A stretch of DNA of 64,000 bases, from contig NC_083701.1 in NCBI RefSeq assembly GCF_033118175.1, forward strand, positions 10,001,501 through 10,065,500, in the 5' to 3' direction. This DNA comes from Dama dama (taxonomy: Eukaryota; Chordata; Mammalia; Artiodactyla; Cervidae). Below the pieces are notes generated by a model. It ran no database searches. It saw nothing but the letters and a program-made list of their open reading frames with translations, and was not told where the DNA came from. Shown here one piece after another: positions 35,001 to 50,000 of the stretch; position 1 is the first letter of the stretch; each line of letters opens with the position of its first letter. The translations under genes were made by a program, and so were the position numbers.

Positions 35001-38000
35001 CTCAAAGAGTCGGACATGACTGAGCAACTGAACTGAACAAGCAAAAATCTTACCAATTGCTTTCTTCAGTGCTTCAAAGGTGATTTCTTCAGTGTTACTA
35101 ACCTAGAGAAAAGTGATTTTAAGTAAAATAAAGGGTTAAGAAAGGTCAATATAAATGACACCCTTACCTAGTTACAAGTCATCTAAGACCTTTTACAAAT
35201 ATTTTCTCTTCTTTGTGTTGGAAGGATTCATGATTATACTCCACAGTATCAAATAATCATCACGTTTTCCTTGGTTTTAACAATAGGCTACCACAGTGGT
35301 GATGCTTTATTGCGACCGTGCTGCTAAGTACGGTTATCATCTTGATTTTACACACTTTCATCAGCCTTTTTGGAGAAGGCAATGGCAACCCACTCCAGTA
35401 TTCTTGCCTGGAGAATCCCAGGGACAAAGGAGCTTGGTGGGCTACAGTCCATGGGGTTGCAAAGAGTCGGACACGACTGAGCGACTAACACACACACACC
35501 ACAGTGGTTCCCCAAACAAGGTTGCAGGCTGATGCTGGGCTGGCAGAACTAGCACCCTTTAAGGCAACCCAACTAATATTCAAGGCAGAGATTATGTATA
35601 AATACAGCTTCTGCTGTGTAATAAAGGAGAACTAAGTATTCTATACTCTCTATAATTTTGGTATCACATATATGTTTACAAATCAAAAACGAAATAATCA
35701 GAAACTCTGAATGGTTTAAAAGCAAGAATCACTACTTTGGGAAGTGTTCAATGAGTACAGTTAACCAACATCTTAAAATAATCATATTCTGGATCTTTTA
35801 AGGTCAACCACCAAGTCTGATTCTCCAGAAAACACCCTTTAAGTTTTCAAATCTCTCCTGTTTTGAGCCATGTTTGTGCTATATAAAAAGTCAGGAATAC
35901 TTTTTGTGGCACTAACACATTTTCAGGAGTAATAATATATCCAGTTACTATAGTATCTCAATAAAAGTTAAGAAATGATATATGAGTACTTGCCTTGGAC
36001 TCTGGTTATCCCTAATTTTAGCTCATGAGCTTCCTTTTGCTAAGTCTAAGGCAGAAAGATTAATGAAAGCAAAAGACTTCATGCTTTGCACCTTAGCTTT
36101 TCTGAAACACAAAGGCTTTGGGTGGAATTCAAGCAGCAAGTTTCACTACCTCAGTTTTTCTACTGAAGGTTCATATTTCTAGTTGAAGTCAGATTAAACT
36201 TGGAAATCTTCAGTTGCTTTGTTCTAGATATTTGGAGCAGATATACAAGATTAGGCTCTGGCTGGTTAATTATTTGGATCTAGAAGCAATCTAGCACTTC
36301 AAAGTTGTTCTTACAACTGGTTAAGACTTTTCAACTTTTGAGAAACAATTAGAGCACAGGTGAAAGAACACAGGAGAAGCCAGAAGGCCAGGATCCTTGT
36401 TACACAGAACTTTACCTATTAGCTGTTTGATTATGGGTAAGAGAAAAGCTAAAGGACTTGATCTAATAACTCTCCATCATGCCTCTAAGAGAGGCACCTC
36501 CTGCTCCCCTGACCTCTCCCTCGTCTCCAGCCTGGCTACCCCAGACCCGCTTCACCCTCAGTGCAAACTACCACAGGTGTGTCTCCTGTCTGGCCTCTCT
36601 ACCTCCAGTCTCTTCTTTCCAATGTAGCTTAGTCACACGTTTGAGATTCTTTTTACGAAAGCCCAGCTCTGACAACGACACTGCCCAACTCTCAACGTGT
36701 TGCCATTTCCTATCGGAGTACACATGAAGCCCTCCGCCTGGGGATGAAATGTTCCATAACTTGGCTTCAATTCTGTCTCCCACTTTTGCCTTTTGTGAAT
36801 TTTCTTTTTTTTAAAAAAGAGGAATTTCTTTATACTAATGTTTAATGATTCATATTTTTCATACAAAGTAGCTGCTAAATACAAGCCACCTACTTCATTT
36901 GGTGCTCAAGCAAACCACAGTCTGTTCCAAGTCTACAGAAAACACTGGTTGTGCTACAGTTATTGGGAAATGGTACAAAGGTAGGCTCTTGGAGGAGTTC
37001 CAACATTCCTTTACTCGTTATGACTTTGGCCTCACGTATGACCTGTAACTCTCGCTTAGACTGTACAGTGCCCTTGAGCCTGTGTAAAATCTGCTACGCC
37101 TTTCCCAACCAGACTGGCTGTCACATCACTTTCACTGATGAGTGCCTTCTTGTTCTGTTAGCACACACAGAGGTTCCTTCAGTTGTACTTGGGGGAAAGG
37201 CAGGAGTAGGCATGTATGTATAAAAGATCTGCTATTTGTCCTAGAAAAAGTGACAATCCTTCTCAGCCAATCAGTGACTTAATATTGTATAAAAAATTTA
37301 ATTTGTACTCCAAATTTAACATGTCTAACTTCCCATCCGTTCCCCCAAATAATCAAGCACTGACTATTATCTTTTTGAGAGAAGAACTGAGTCATGGTTT
37401 CAGGTTTTACTTATATTCTTTATGTGTATCAGTCATGCTGATGGGGCTCAGCAAGCTCCAGAGATCACAGTCTTGTCTGTGGTGTCTTATTCTATTAGTC
37501 AAGCTGATCGTTTAATTTCAGGAAGCAGATATGCCTCTATTCTATTTTAGTCACTTATCTTCTTTAATTCTTTAATTTAATTTAGGTATCTTTATACATA
37601 TATAGGGCAATTTTTAGGAGAAGTTCACTAAGGATTCACAATGGGTTAAACCTTGAACTGCAAATGTTAGAACTGACATACCGCAATGGACCAGTTTATT
37701 TTAATAGATCAATAATAAGCTGAGCCATAACTAGGGAAAAACAACAGTTTTGCTATGATCTCCATCTAAACAACAATAAAAAAGTTACAAGCTCTAAAAG
37801 CAGGTATCAAATATAATTTGAGGACTATATGAGATTATGTATATATAATTTCACATAATTTTGATGAAATAATGATTTTTCAAATGAGCAGTTTTTAATT
37901 TGATTCACTGTTAGCAAATATATGTATTCTCAGTTTGATATTTTGTTACACCATTAACTGGAGAATACCTAACTGATGAAAATCTCTCCTGTCCACACAA

Positions 38001-41000
38001 TGAAATTACTTGGTTTTAGCCTAAAAGGTACCGTTATTCTGTCTTCTGGTATCTGAACCACCATTCCTAACACACAAAATTAGGTACCACAATGAGTTTG
38101 AAACTCCAATGTGCTCAACTAAAAACTGTACTTAATTTTTCAAATACTCAGGGTGAGGTGTATTTGACTTAGGATTTATACTTAGAGCAAAGATAAAACA
38201 AAAGGATCTTTAGTAATTTAACATATGTATTAATGAACTTTTAATGTAAAATTCATGCTCAAGAATCTTCCTCCTATACTAAGTCTTCATGCAAATGTCT
38301 TTTCAATTCATTTTACTAAAATAAACTGACTCTCTGCAACAGTTTCAAGTGCTAAATATGTATTTTTAGGAGAAATAAAGATGGCTAACAAAGGGCAAAG
38401 GGAAAAATTACAGTCAATATAACAGACTGCACTCTTGACACATATAAATTAAGGCTTTGGATGAATTTCTTTCCTCAAAAGGTATTATCAGCAAATTCAT
38501 AATCATTAAAGATAGACTTAGCAAGGCATCTTCCTTGCTAATAACATGTAAAAATTAAAATGTCTTTGGAGAGGTGAAATTTAGGGAAGATGATTTTTCT
38601 TGAGTCTTAAACTGGTAAGAAAACTTAAACCAACCTTGAGGCCCCAAGTTCCAAAATGAACACCAACAGTTTATTCAAACTACTCCAATATTCTGAAGTT
38701 AATTTCTTTATAAAACTGATTAATTCTACGTAAGAGGGAGCTAAAAAGCTTGAAAGATATAAATTAATTGGCTGTACCCTGGCCACCAAATAGTTTTAAT
38801 TCCTGCAGACAAATTAACTGACAGGGAATGGAAGCAGGAGGGAGAGAGGAGGCTGAGAAAGCATAAATTCAGACAATTTCCTTCCCCTTTTCTTATATGG
38901 ATATTCTTTTAATCATTTATACTGTACCAAGAGAAATAATGAAATACCTAGGAAGCAAACAATGGATAAACCACAAGGAGGAGGCTGACTTGACATGCTG
39001 GCACATCGGCACTTTTACTTGACTATCAAAAAATTCTCTGCTGATTTGTGTGGATAAGTCCTAGAGAATACTGGCTGCTTTTTCTTCCTATAACTCAGGA
39101 GGGTACACTCTTGTGCTCTATTGAAACAGGAGGAGAACATTAAATCTATGATATTTCAAATAACTCCTTCAAGAGTACACAGGTCACTGATACAGTTTAA
39201 CAGTTTAATTAAATGTTATATTTACTTTCCAAAATGATTAAAAAAATTCTCTCATAGGTGAAATTTTTAAACTTTCTAAAAGTAGTGGGTATTTGGCTTC
39301 ACTTGAGAGTATATAATCCCATTTATTCTCACTAAAATAAATAGGATTAGAGGGCTTATTTATTTAATAAAAGGCCTTATAGAAGTTCTTACTTATTAAA
39401 AAAGCTTAGTTCTATGGTTTCTTTTACTACAATGTGAGTGACACCATAACACTTAATATTAAATTTATGTATCTTTGTAAGTGTCTGAAATGAATTCAGC
39501 AAAATAAATTGTAAATTACAAGTTCAAAGCTAAATCAAATTAACATCTATTAACAATTTTGCTTATTTAGGAATAATTCAGAGTTGTATTTGCTCTTAAA
39601 AGTGCAGAGGGGCAAAAAGCTCTTTCAAATTGACTGATGTCTATCTCAAGACAGTACTTGGTCATAAACTTTCAGCAACTTACCACATCATCAGAAGGAA
39701 TGCTGTTGGGTAAAATATCCACCTGAATGGATACGGTGTCCACAATACTCTTCCTTCTAGAAAGTCGATCTTCATCTACAATTAAAAAAAAAAAAATTCC
39801 CCCATTATTTCCTAGTTAGAAATGGTGTACCATGTATAAATTCCAGTTATTTCAGATTTCAAAAAATTTCAGAAAATTAAGAGAGTTTGTCTTTTTTTGC
39901 TTTTACTAAATATATAAAGCAGTGTGCTCTCAGACTTTAATAGATTTAAAAAATAAAATTGATGGACTCAGTTTCATGCAGTTGACCCCTGAATGACATG
40001 GAGGTAGGGGCGCTGACACCTGAAGAGCCAAAAATCAGTACAGAACTTCAAAGCTGGCCCTCCATACCCCCAGTTCCATGTCCAGTCGAAATTTTCCAAT
40101 TTTGTATTAATCAATTCTATTCAATATGTTCTATCATGTTGAGGTTTGACAGAAAACAACAAAATTCTGTAAAGCAATTATGCTTCAATTAAAATTTCAA
40201 TTAATTAAAAAAAATGTTCTAAACTCAATTTTAATGTCTCTAAGAAAACCTTCCTCATCTGTACACTGTCACATTTATTTTTCAAGAGAGCCATCCTTCA
40301 GAATTTTTTATCTTGTCTTATGTAGACTTGAGGATGGCTTCTGAAGTGGTCTAAAACAGCACTCCCTCTTATACCGCCAGTAGAGCTGCTTCTAAAATGA
40401 ATCTTTTTCAGACTAACTTACAATTTTAAAACAAATCCAGCCTACTGACTAATGCTGAGCTTCCCAAGATTTTGCACATCGAAGCATACACAAAATTATA
40501 GTACATGTAAGGCACACAGAGCTCAGTGGAAGAGGCTGCCTGCACTGTAAGCTGACTGCCCAAGACCAGACCCAGCTACCTGAAGAGCTAAGGAGATCAG
40601 TATTCAGACACACCTGTAAGGTTCCCAATAACAGGGAGCTCAGGTCTAGAATTAGCCTAACGGCACAGTCAGTCACGTCATAATCTGGCAACACTCTATC
40701 TTTCTAATTTCATTTTGTATATGCAGTTGACCAAAGGAAATGGCAACCCACTCCAGTATTCCTGCCTAGAAAATGCCATGGACGGAGGAGCCTGGTAGGC
40801 TACTGTCAGTCAATGGGGTTGCAAAGAGTCGGACACGACTGAGCAACTTCACCTTATGAACAACCTGGGAGTTCGGGGCACTAACTCCTCTGCAGTCAAA
40901 AATCTGCATTACAACTTTAACTGGCCCTCCAGATCCATGGTTCTGCATCTGCAGATTCAACCAACTGGAGACCACATAATACCGTGGTACATATTTATTG

Positions 41001-44000
41001 AAAAGTATCTGCATTTTAAGTGGAACTATGCAGTTCAAACCAGTGTTGTTCAAGGGTCAACTGTACTGTGATTTTATTCTTCCGAAGGGATGAAGAATGA
41101 ACTAAAAGAGGGCAAACATAAAGAAACTGGTTTCTTGGGACTTTCCTGGTGGTCCAGTGGTTAAGACTCTGTGCTCTGGGCGTGGGCGTGCTCCCTGGTT
41201 GGGGAACTAAGATCCCAAAAGCTGTGTGGCATGGCCTAAGAAAACCACTGGTTTCTTTCTTACTGACTACTCCTCTACTTCAAGGTAGCCTTCCATGGCA
41301 ATAAATTAATGCTGTTAATCAAATATGGCAATTTGCTTTCTTTCTGGGACACAGAAGGATTGCAATTCCTGGCCTCTCGGTGGTTAGGAGGGACTCTGCA
41401 ACTAGTTCTGGCCAATGAAGAGTGAGCAACGTTCTAGACTATGGCTATTCCATCAGAATGGGCTCCAGAACATGGAGGATGTGAAGTTATGCACGGCTAG
41501 CTGGAGCAACGAATAAGTCTTTACAGTTTTAAATCACTAAGAATCTGTGTCTGTTTCTTCTCACAGCACAACTTAGCCAGGGTTCTTAACCTTGGCACTA
41601 CCGGCATTTTGGGCCAGATAATTCTTGCCGTGGGAGTTATTCTGTGTACTGCAGAATATTAGCAGCATCCCTAATTTCTGCCTGCTAGACACCAATAGGC
41701 CTGCCCCACTGGCGATAACTAAGAATGTCTCTAGGGTTGACAAATGGTTCCTAGAGTGGGAAAAATCACTCACAGTTGAGGACCACTGACCCATCCCATC
41801 CTGATAATAGACCTTTCGAGAATTTTCCCTGTATGCCACCATCTTATTATAAGTTTCTTGAACACTAACCACATCACTCCTCCAAGCAATTCTACCCATT
41901 GCCTGAGGAAGTAAAAAGGCAATCTGCATTCTCTAGTCAGATCCTACAAACAGGAACATCGGCTGTTCCCTGATGTATTAAGGCAAATGCGCCTATTCTC
42001 CAGTCTCTGAGCATCTGCCTCACATGCTTTTCTACAAACAGGAACTCCTTCGGGAAACACCTGTTACCTGCCCTTTCTTATGTCCCCTCCACCATAAAGA
42101 CTCTTACCTTTCAAGCTCTACTTACACACTGCATCGCATCCTTTAAATCATAAATATTACTTAATTGTTTTTACTTACTTGTCTTTCTTCTAGCTACAGA
42201 AATTTCCTATCGGTTATGACTGATCTTTCCTTATCACTATTCAATCATTCTCACCGGTAAGTCATTAACTGGGCCTTGAACTACCAACATGTAAATCAGT
42301 GCCTTATCTCCGCAACTGTACAAGAATTTAGTGGCAGACTGTGTTTTGCATCTATCATCTAGCAGTTACTCAGGTTCCGCTGTATAAAGGCTGGAGGTAC
42401 AGAATGAATACATACCCATCTGTGACAAGTTACTACATATTGTTTCACTACAGTTTTCAGGTTGAAAATATCTTATCTCCTGCATATGATTATTACTGAG
42501 GTAACCAAGACACTGTACTTTTTCTAATTTTTCCTCATGATCATATGCTAATATAAATCACCAAACATAAAAATCAACATCAATGGAACTGCTACAAACA
42601 GTATGGTCATCACTGCTGACTTGCTTTTCAACTTTCAAGGCTTTACCAGAACTCAAAATGAGGAATAAATAACAGCCTGCTTCTCAAAAAAACCCATACA
42701 AGAATTTCTAGGTTAATATATGAAACCTGATGGGTTGCAGAAAAGAGACAAATTGAAGCTTAAGATAAAAATAAAAAGGAAAGGAGAAGTACAGAGGCAG
42801 GAGAGGGATCACTGAGTGGCAAAAAGGAGTCAGAACGGGAGGGACATATAGGGGCAGAGATTTAAGACAGACAAGGAATTTTTCAAAGGAAGAACATGAA
42901 ACTCAATGGGAAACTCTTAACACTCTACTCTCAGAAAGTTCTTTCTTTTCATCAATAGACTAACCTGCTTGAAGGTGATAGAAAAAGCCCAGTCACAACT
43001 AAGTATCGTGCACATCTACACATGAGTAAGCTCTTCACAACACAGCTTACAGAAGATAATGCCCCTGTTTTCATGGGCCGTTCACGTCTGCTCCTGACCT
43101 GCCCTTCAAGGTCGGCTGAGACGCAACATCACTGCGGCTGCTGTGGACGGCCCTGTCCTGCCGGCTCGAGAACCGCCTGTCAGAGTCTCAGCGCCTCGTG
43201 TGTGCACCCCCGGGGCAGACCCTTGCTTCCCTTCCTCAGGCTGGCCTGGGCAGTCTCAGACGCTACTTTCTACACCCCCTCCGTTTTCCCACCCCACCTC
43301 CTTCTCCACTTCCTATAATCTGCTGTTTGCTGTGGTAATCACTGTTTCTTCCTTCTGTTTTTAATTGCAACCTGGGTTTTAGAGCAATACTTGGAGACAG
43401 TGAGGCCTAACTTCCTTCAGTGATATTCTGCTGCCACCTGGAGTGTCGGTGTATAATGTATGGAACTGCATTCAGACGGCTAAAGAATAAAGAAACACAA
43501 GTATACACAATACTCTGAACACAAGTATAACACAGAACTACATTAAATTACTCAATATAATTGCCTATGGTTGTATAAAAAAAGGCAGAAGAACTTACTT
43601 AACTGTGTATTAATAAACCATGAAATATAATTAGGGCCACAATGCTGCTCTGATTCAATTAAAAAGCTAACCGGCAAAATGAAATCTCAGAGGTAACTTA
43701 TCTGTACAAAACTTCATTTTAACACTGATACTACTTATACAGATAGACTTTTTTGGTTTTATAGAAAAACACAAAATTCCATCTAGAGCTAACGCATGTT
43801 TATTTATAGTGACACTGTTTTAGGTTCTATGAATTCTTATCAAGCCATTCCCTATTTAAAATCATTTAATGACTCCCCATTGCTTTCAGAACAGTTCGAA
43901 CTATTTAATCCGGTTTTACAATTCCCAATCCTACTCTTCCAAGTCACTCCAAAGTAGACTAACTTTATAGCAGTTCCTTGAAAAATCATCTTCTTGCTCG

Positions 44001-47000
44001 CCTCCATTCTTCCACACATGCTGTTACTTTGGCATGAAACAGCTCATTAGCCTAACACTTGCTTTAGGCTCAGCTTAGGGGAAAACACCCCTGGTTTCAC
44101 AAAACCTGGACAGAAGACTCTTCCAGGTGCTGCCTGAGGACCCCAAACCTCTGATGATAGTCTTTAAGGCGTACTGCAGTCATCTAGTTAGTTGTCTTGT
44201 TAGACAAACTGTATAATGAATTAACTTCTTTCCTATGCATCTAGAATAAAACTGCTGATGTGCCATTTTGAGAGAACTGAGAAAAATGTCATTCAAAATC
44301 ATCTTCTGTGTTTCTTGGTCCAGATGAGGAATCCCAATAGGAAAGACTGTATGCTTTGTTAAAGCAAGAACCTCTACCTGTCTTGCTTATTCCTGCTTTT
44401 GTCTGCACAGCAGCTGCCACACTGTAAAAACTCATTAAATACTGTACCCCTTCATAGAGGAGCATGTAACACACACCTAGACATACACTATTAACTCAAA
44501 TTCTAGGCTGATTTGCAATAATTAGCTAACATTTATTGATCACTTACTTTATGCCAGTCATTAACTGTTCAGTAAGCTTTAGGCAGACCATTCTTCTTTC
44601 TTTAGAACCAGTTACCATTATATTTCAACTGTCTGTCTGTCTTCTCCACCAAACTTTAATCCTTGAGGATAGGGACTGAATCTTAACATCTTTCTACCCC
44701 GAATGTCAGAAGAATGTTTGATATAGGAGACACTCAGTAAAGGTTTGTGGAATACAAGAAAAAATAAATCTGGATCAATACGGATGACTGAACAATCTTT
44801 GAGCACACAGTTGGCAAAATCAATTTATTAAGCACCTAACTGAACAGGCAAGGCAGTTAATTCTAGTGGCCTTACCTAATCAAATTATTTAATTTCAGCC
44901 TCACTATCCTCATTTGTAAACAAAATTAATGCTACTTTCCTCACCAAACTACATTCTCAGATTAGCTGAGAACACGAATACAGAGTATCACTGTGACTGG
45001 CAAACACTCAGTACATAATAAATGGTAGCTACTATTTTGACGATGAAGGATACACATGCATGATACACAACAACCTAAATTTTTAAACTTTTTTTTTTTT
45101 TTAAGAAGAAAGATACCTTAAATCTTAAATCCCTTATTAAAAAAAAATGAATATCTGATGGTTATACAGCAAAAGGAAAATTTAATAATTGATTGATTAT
45201 GTCACAAAATCTTACTATGTCTTCTGACTCTCTCTGCATTAAGGCAGGACACACATGCCACAGACTGGTTCTAAACTGCCAAAATCTTTATAAATCAGAA
45301 AAACCTTATTCATACTGAGGGATTTCTGTGCAGTTACATAACTAAGTATATGCTGAAATGCTCAGAATTCTTCTAGTCAGTGATAGACAGGCATTAAAAA
45401 AGAGAATACATCCTTTTCAGGGGTGGGAAGAAATGGGAAATACAAACCATTTGTTAAAAAAAATAAATGTACCATAATTTTCATTAAGAACTGTTTAGAG
45501 TTAAAGGAAGAGGGTAGAAGGAAATAACAAGGGATGGAAAGTAAACTACAGCTATGGGGAAGGTAGAGCAAAACAATAACTGAATTTACAACTACATAAA
45601 ATACACAGGCCACTGCCTTCATTTTCTAGAAGGCAGTTGTATTAAGCTATTTTCCTAAAGGATGGGGGAGGGAAAGAGCAGGCCAACTGACACTGGATTT
45701 ACCTTTGCACTTGTGCCTGGGTTTATGAGGTTTTTTGCCTGAAGGAAAGAGAGCTAAATCCAAATTATAAGAATGAAATATTTTAAAAACCTATTTAAAA
45801 AATTCTTTTAAATTACAAAGCTCTACTAATGTTTTATTTTTAGCACTTTTATTTTCCCAAGGAATTCCTGAGGAACATAATTTTCTATACTATGGAATTT
45901 AAAAGAAAATGCAAAAGCTTTCATTAACATCTCAGACTATTATGAATAACTATCTGTAATAAATATACATATTTTGGATCCATATTATAAAAAAGTTATT
46001 TTCAAAGACCATGCTACTTCTAGCGATTAATTCGGAAAACTACCTAAATGAAATCAAACAGCTCTCTTATAGAACAGATGCATCCCTAAAGGAAGAACTA
46101 GTTTTTCTAACAAATTTAACATTTATACAATCATCAAAAGAAAATGAAGGTGTCCTAAGATAAAAATCTTTGATTTTCGTTTTCAAAGTAAAAAGTGAAT
46201 GCAAGATATGATGCAGTTTGCTTTGAAACACAACAATTATCTCAGGCAATGAAAAGAACAGAAGAAGATACATTATACACAGAGGAAAACATATTCTTAA
46301 CTTAAAAAGTTTGCACGTTTCTTTACACAGTCTGTACTCTTTCAAATGACAAAAATTACCTAATTCATTAAGCTCAACAGTCACAAACTACTAACCAAAT
46401 GATTTTTACCAATTTCCTGAAGTTAAACACAATATTGCTTAAAAAGCAAAGATCTTACCTTGCTTCTCTGTTTAAAGAATAACATTATTCAGTATAATAA
46501 TACATGAAGTATAATAGTTATCACTTGAGGATTCAATTTGCTCATGATAAAATCATGTATATGTCTTTTACTAAAGGTTTTCAAGAACAAAATTTTAAAA
46601 TAGAAGCTTTCTTAAATCTGAAACAGCTGTGATATAGTAAGTACACAAACAGAATTAATTCTCATTGCTAACTGAACCCGCAGAACAATTGCTGATACGT
46701 ACTCGATATAGGAAGTTTTAATCACCCCCCTTACCTGTCACCTGCGGTACGTATGGGACTGACAATCTCTCAACACTATAGCCACTGCCCCCTAGTGACT
46801 CTGCAATCTTGTTGGTCAAAAAGTACAGATTTTTGTCATGCTTCTCTAAAGATTTTGGAAGCCTGTCAAGTTGATCAAAACAAAAGTCATTTAGTATTAT
46901 TTAAAATAAATTAACATATAAACATTCTAGATCAAGGTCTAAATATAAATGCAACTTAAACTGTAATTAGTCACAGGAAAATCAGTATATTTTAGGTGAC

Positions 47001-50000
47001 TAATTTGAGCTCTTTAAAAACATATGGAGTGTGGACCCAGTCAGGAAGCATTCTGATGTTATTCTTCCCCAGTAACGTCCCAAGGGTGAGGTCAGTCTTA
47101 TCTTATCCTGCTGGTATTCACACATTAAATGATGAAGAGGACTAAATTCAGCTTTAACTATCATGCTAATTAAAAATCTACTGTGAGAAGAAAATAAAAA
47201 TGAAGCTCACTGACTATTAATCAAGAATACACTAGCCAACTAAGTGAAAGGAAGCTCTCATCCAAGACATACAGCTTCACTGTCCTTTCAAACTGCTTGG
47301 TATGATACTATGCTGATGCTTTCAGTATCAAACTGCTTTAGAGTCCAAAAGTTTGAATGAAGTATTTTTCATATATATATTTTTTTGTTTGGACAGCAAG
47401 AAAAAAATTCAGGGTATAACCATCATTTTTTGGAAAGCATTCTTCCTCCCATAGTTTTATTAATATTGTTATCTATTATTTAAAGTCTTGAACAAGATAT
47501 TACGGTCTCTTCAAGGAGTATTCACCTATATTATCAGAATACGCTACATTTAAGAGTTGCATCTTCATGTTTTAAAAAAAGGTAAGCTAAAATTTTTTTC
47601 ATCAAAGACTGAGTCCATGTGTGTATGAGTCCACATTTATATTTTTATAACAAGAGAAACAAGTTAGATGAGTTAAGTGACAGAAACATAAAACAACGAG
47701 GATTATAAAACATCAGAAAATTATTCTAACACTAGTTCATTCCTTTGCAATCATCATTTACTAGTTTCTCAAGTCAATGCCCCTTCCTTGAAACGTAAAG
47801 CATTGACATACATGCACTTATCTCTGAAAATATGCTCTGGTAGAAAATAAGGGGCTTCCATAGTTCGAATTTCAATAACCTGAAAAATATTCAAAAACAA
47901 AATAAAGTAAAGATCAAAAGCCTTACCCTTCAGGATGCTGCCACAAAAATTTGGAAAACTAAAAACACAGAAACAAAAACTAAACATTTATAAGAAATAT
48001 CATCACTTTATTTTGGAATTTAAGCTACAGTTTAGAACCCAAATGAAGAGTTCGTTTTGTTTTCACGTTTATGAACTCAGCAGGTAACAAAATCACAATG
48101 ATAAAGTAATACAAGCTGTGAAAAAAGATGCTACATCACATCCGATCAAACCTGGCACAGAGGCAGTCAGAACCTGAACTTTCTCAAACACCCTGTGCGG
48201 GGACCGCCCCCACAGACAGCAGGCCCGCGTGGGGCCCCTGCTCCTCGGGGCCTTCTGCCGCCCACGCCTGTGGTCTCTGCGCTCTTCTGAGGTCTAGCTC
48301 CCCCTCTCACCTGGGAGCCGCCTAAAGGGAAACCCTGCTTTCACAGAACTTGGATCTTTAACAGCAGATGTCACTCAAACGTTTGCTGAATGAATGAATG
48401 AGTTTTATTTCTTAGAATGCACTAAAAAACCCTTACATTTTAGGAAGGACTGAGAAATGTGCTTCCAGTTTCATAAAAATGAGGCTCTCCTTGAAAGATG
48501 TCTTTAAAGAATAAAAATTACAGTGGACTTTCTCTGCAGGTAAGTCAGGGGCTCTGAAATGTATGCTAAACCATGCAGTAACTATTTAATGAGTTACTGC
48601 TGAAAAAGCTAAATACAGTTAAATGACATAGGACAAATCTCTGAGAGATGTATTATTTATTTAACTTTTGAGATGTAACTCAAAGACTAGTTTAAAACAT
48701 AATGACAATAAAAACAGTATAATTAAGGAAATATGAGATACTAAGATTCACAATGTTTTAAAAGGAAAACAATTATATAAGAAATTGTATGAAGTATTCT
48801 AGAAGAAAACCGTAACACAGAAAAATTCTAATACAACGACAGGCATTAAAGAAAATATAAACATAGCATTATCTTAATAATTTGATACATAATCATCAAA
48901 ATTAAAAATAATTATCAATGGTAGAAAATCTGCCATTTTTGCACAGTTCAAATGCAAGGACTTATCTAAATATATTACCTTGCTAACATGCTGGCAAAAC
49001 GCAGGAACAGCTATCATCTGACTTACAAAGTTGAGGTATGCAGCAACCAGCGCCATGATTCCACAACGATGGAACATTGACAAATTATCTTCATTGATAA
49101 TTGCACTGTCCTTTAATTAAACAAACAAATAAACAAACACTGATAGATCAAGGTCTCATGCTCCATTAGTGTTTTTTCTATGATTATACTAAAAAAACTG
49201 CAGGTAGGTTGGAATGATAACAAAAATGTCACCTTAGAAGAAGCTTTCTTTTAAAAAAAATTCTAAAAGGAGAATAAATGCCCATTTATGAGAGACTTAA
49301 ATCTCTCAATTCAAATACGTCTTCTTTAGGAAAGCCTTTCCTAAAGACAGGGGTACTCAGGGACTGGTGAAATGTATATCAGATATATAAAAATAAATGC
49401 ATGTATTCTCATTGCACGCAGTTCTATTATTACATAATATTTAAACTCTAATTAAACAACTCCATCTATGTTATTCTTATTACTTAACGACTATCCTCCC
49501 CACTGAAAGCATGGGCGCAGGGCCCATGCTGTCTTTTTCATCATGGTAATCCTATGGCCTTGAACAATATTTAGCACATGGTCAATACTTACTCAACATT
49601 TGTAAAAAGAATAAATGAATGTGATCATAGTTTGAGTATTTTAGATTTAAAACTAGACAACTCACTTAAAAAATCCATGTCCCTGAATAAAGATGATAAT
49701 ACCTTAAAGATGGTGTCTAATTCATAAAAAAATGTTTTCGTCAATGAAAGGTTATGAAAGCATACCTGTAAAGCAATGGCTAATCGAATGAGATCAATAA
49801 CTACTTCTTCGTTGGCCAATTCAATAGTTATAAGAGCAAGAGAAGTATAAAGCAGCTCATAGTTTTTCTGAACATTGTCTTCCTCTTTACAGCCCAAATA
49901 TATGTGCCGATATAGCTGCTGCCCATTCTGAAAAGGGAAATGATACAGAAAAAAGTCTTGCTTTAAAATGTAGCAAGGCAGATTTCACAGGCCTATATAA

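Larger units (their letters stand above)
31112..35053. other. EFR3A intron
   Basis: AT-rich and without an exon I can see. Contains a MIR-like piece (33478-33615) and the BovB fragment (34060-35036). About 31112-33470 holds nothing recognisable. Confidence 0.5.
39776..46734. other. Largest EFR3A intron
   Basis: About 6.96 kb. Contains MITE-like pieces near 39978-40090, an L1 3' end (about 40105-40215), the nested MITE/Bov-A at 40724-41063, a CHR SINE, a hAT-like fragment (about 41575-41800), a GC-rich pocket (43080-43320) and the candidate microexon (45703-45738). Confidence 0.5.
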
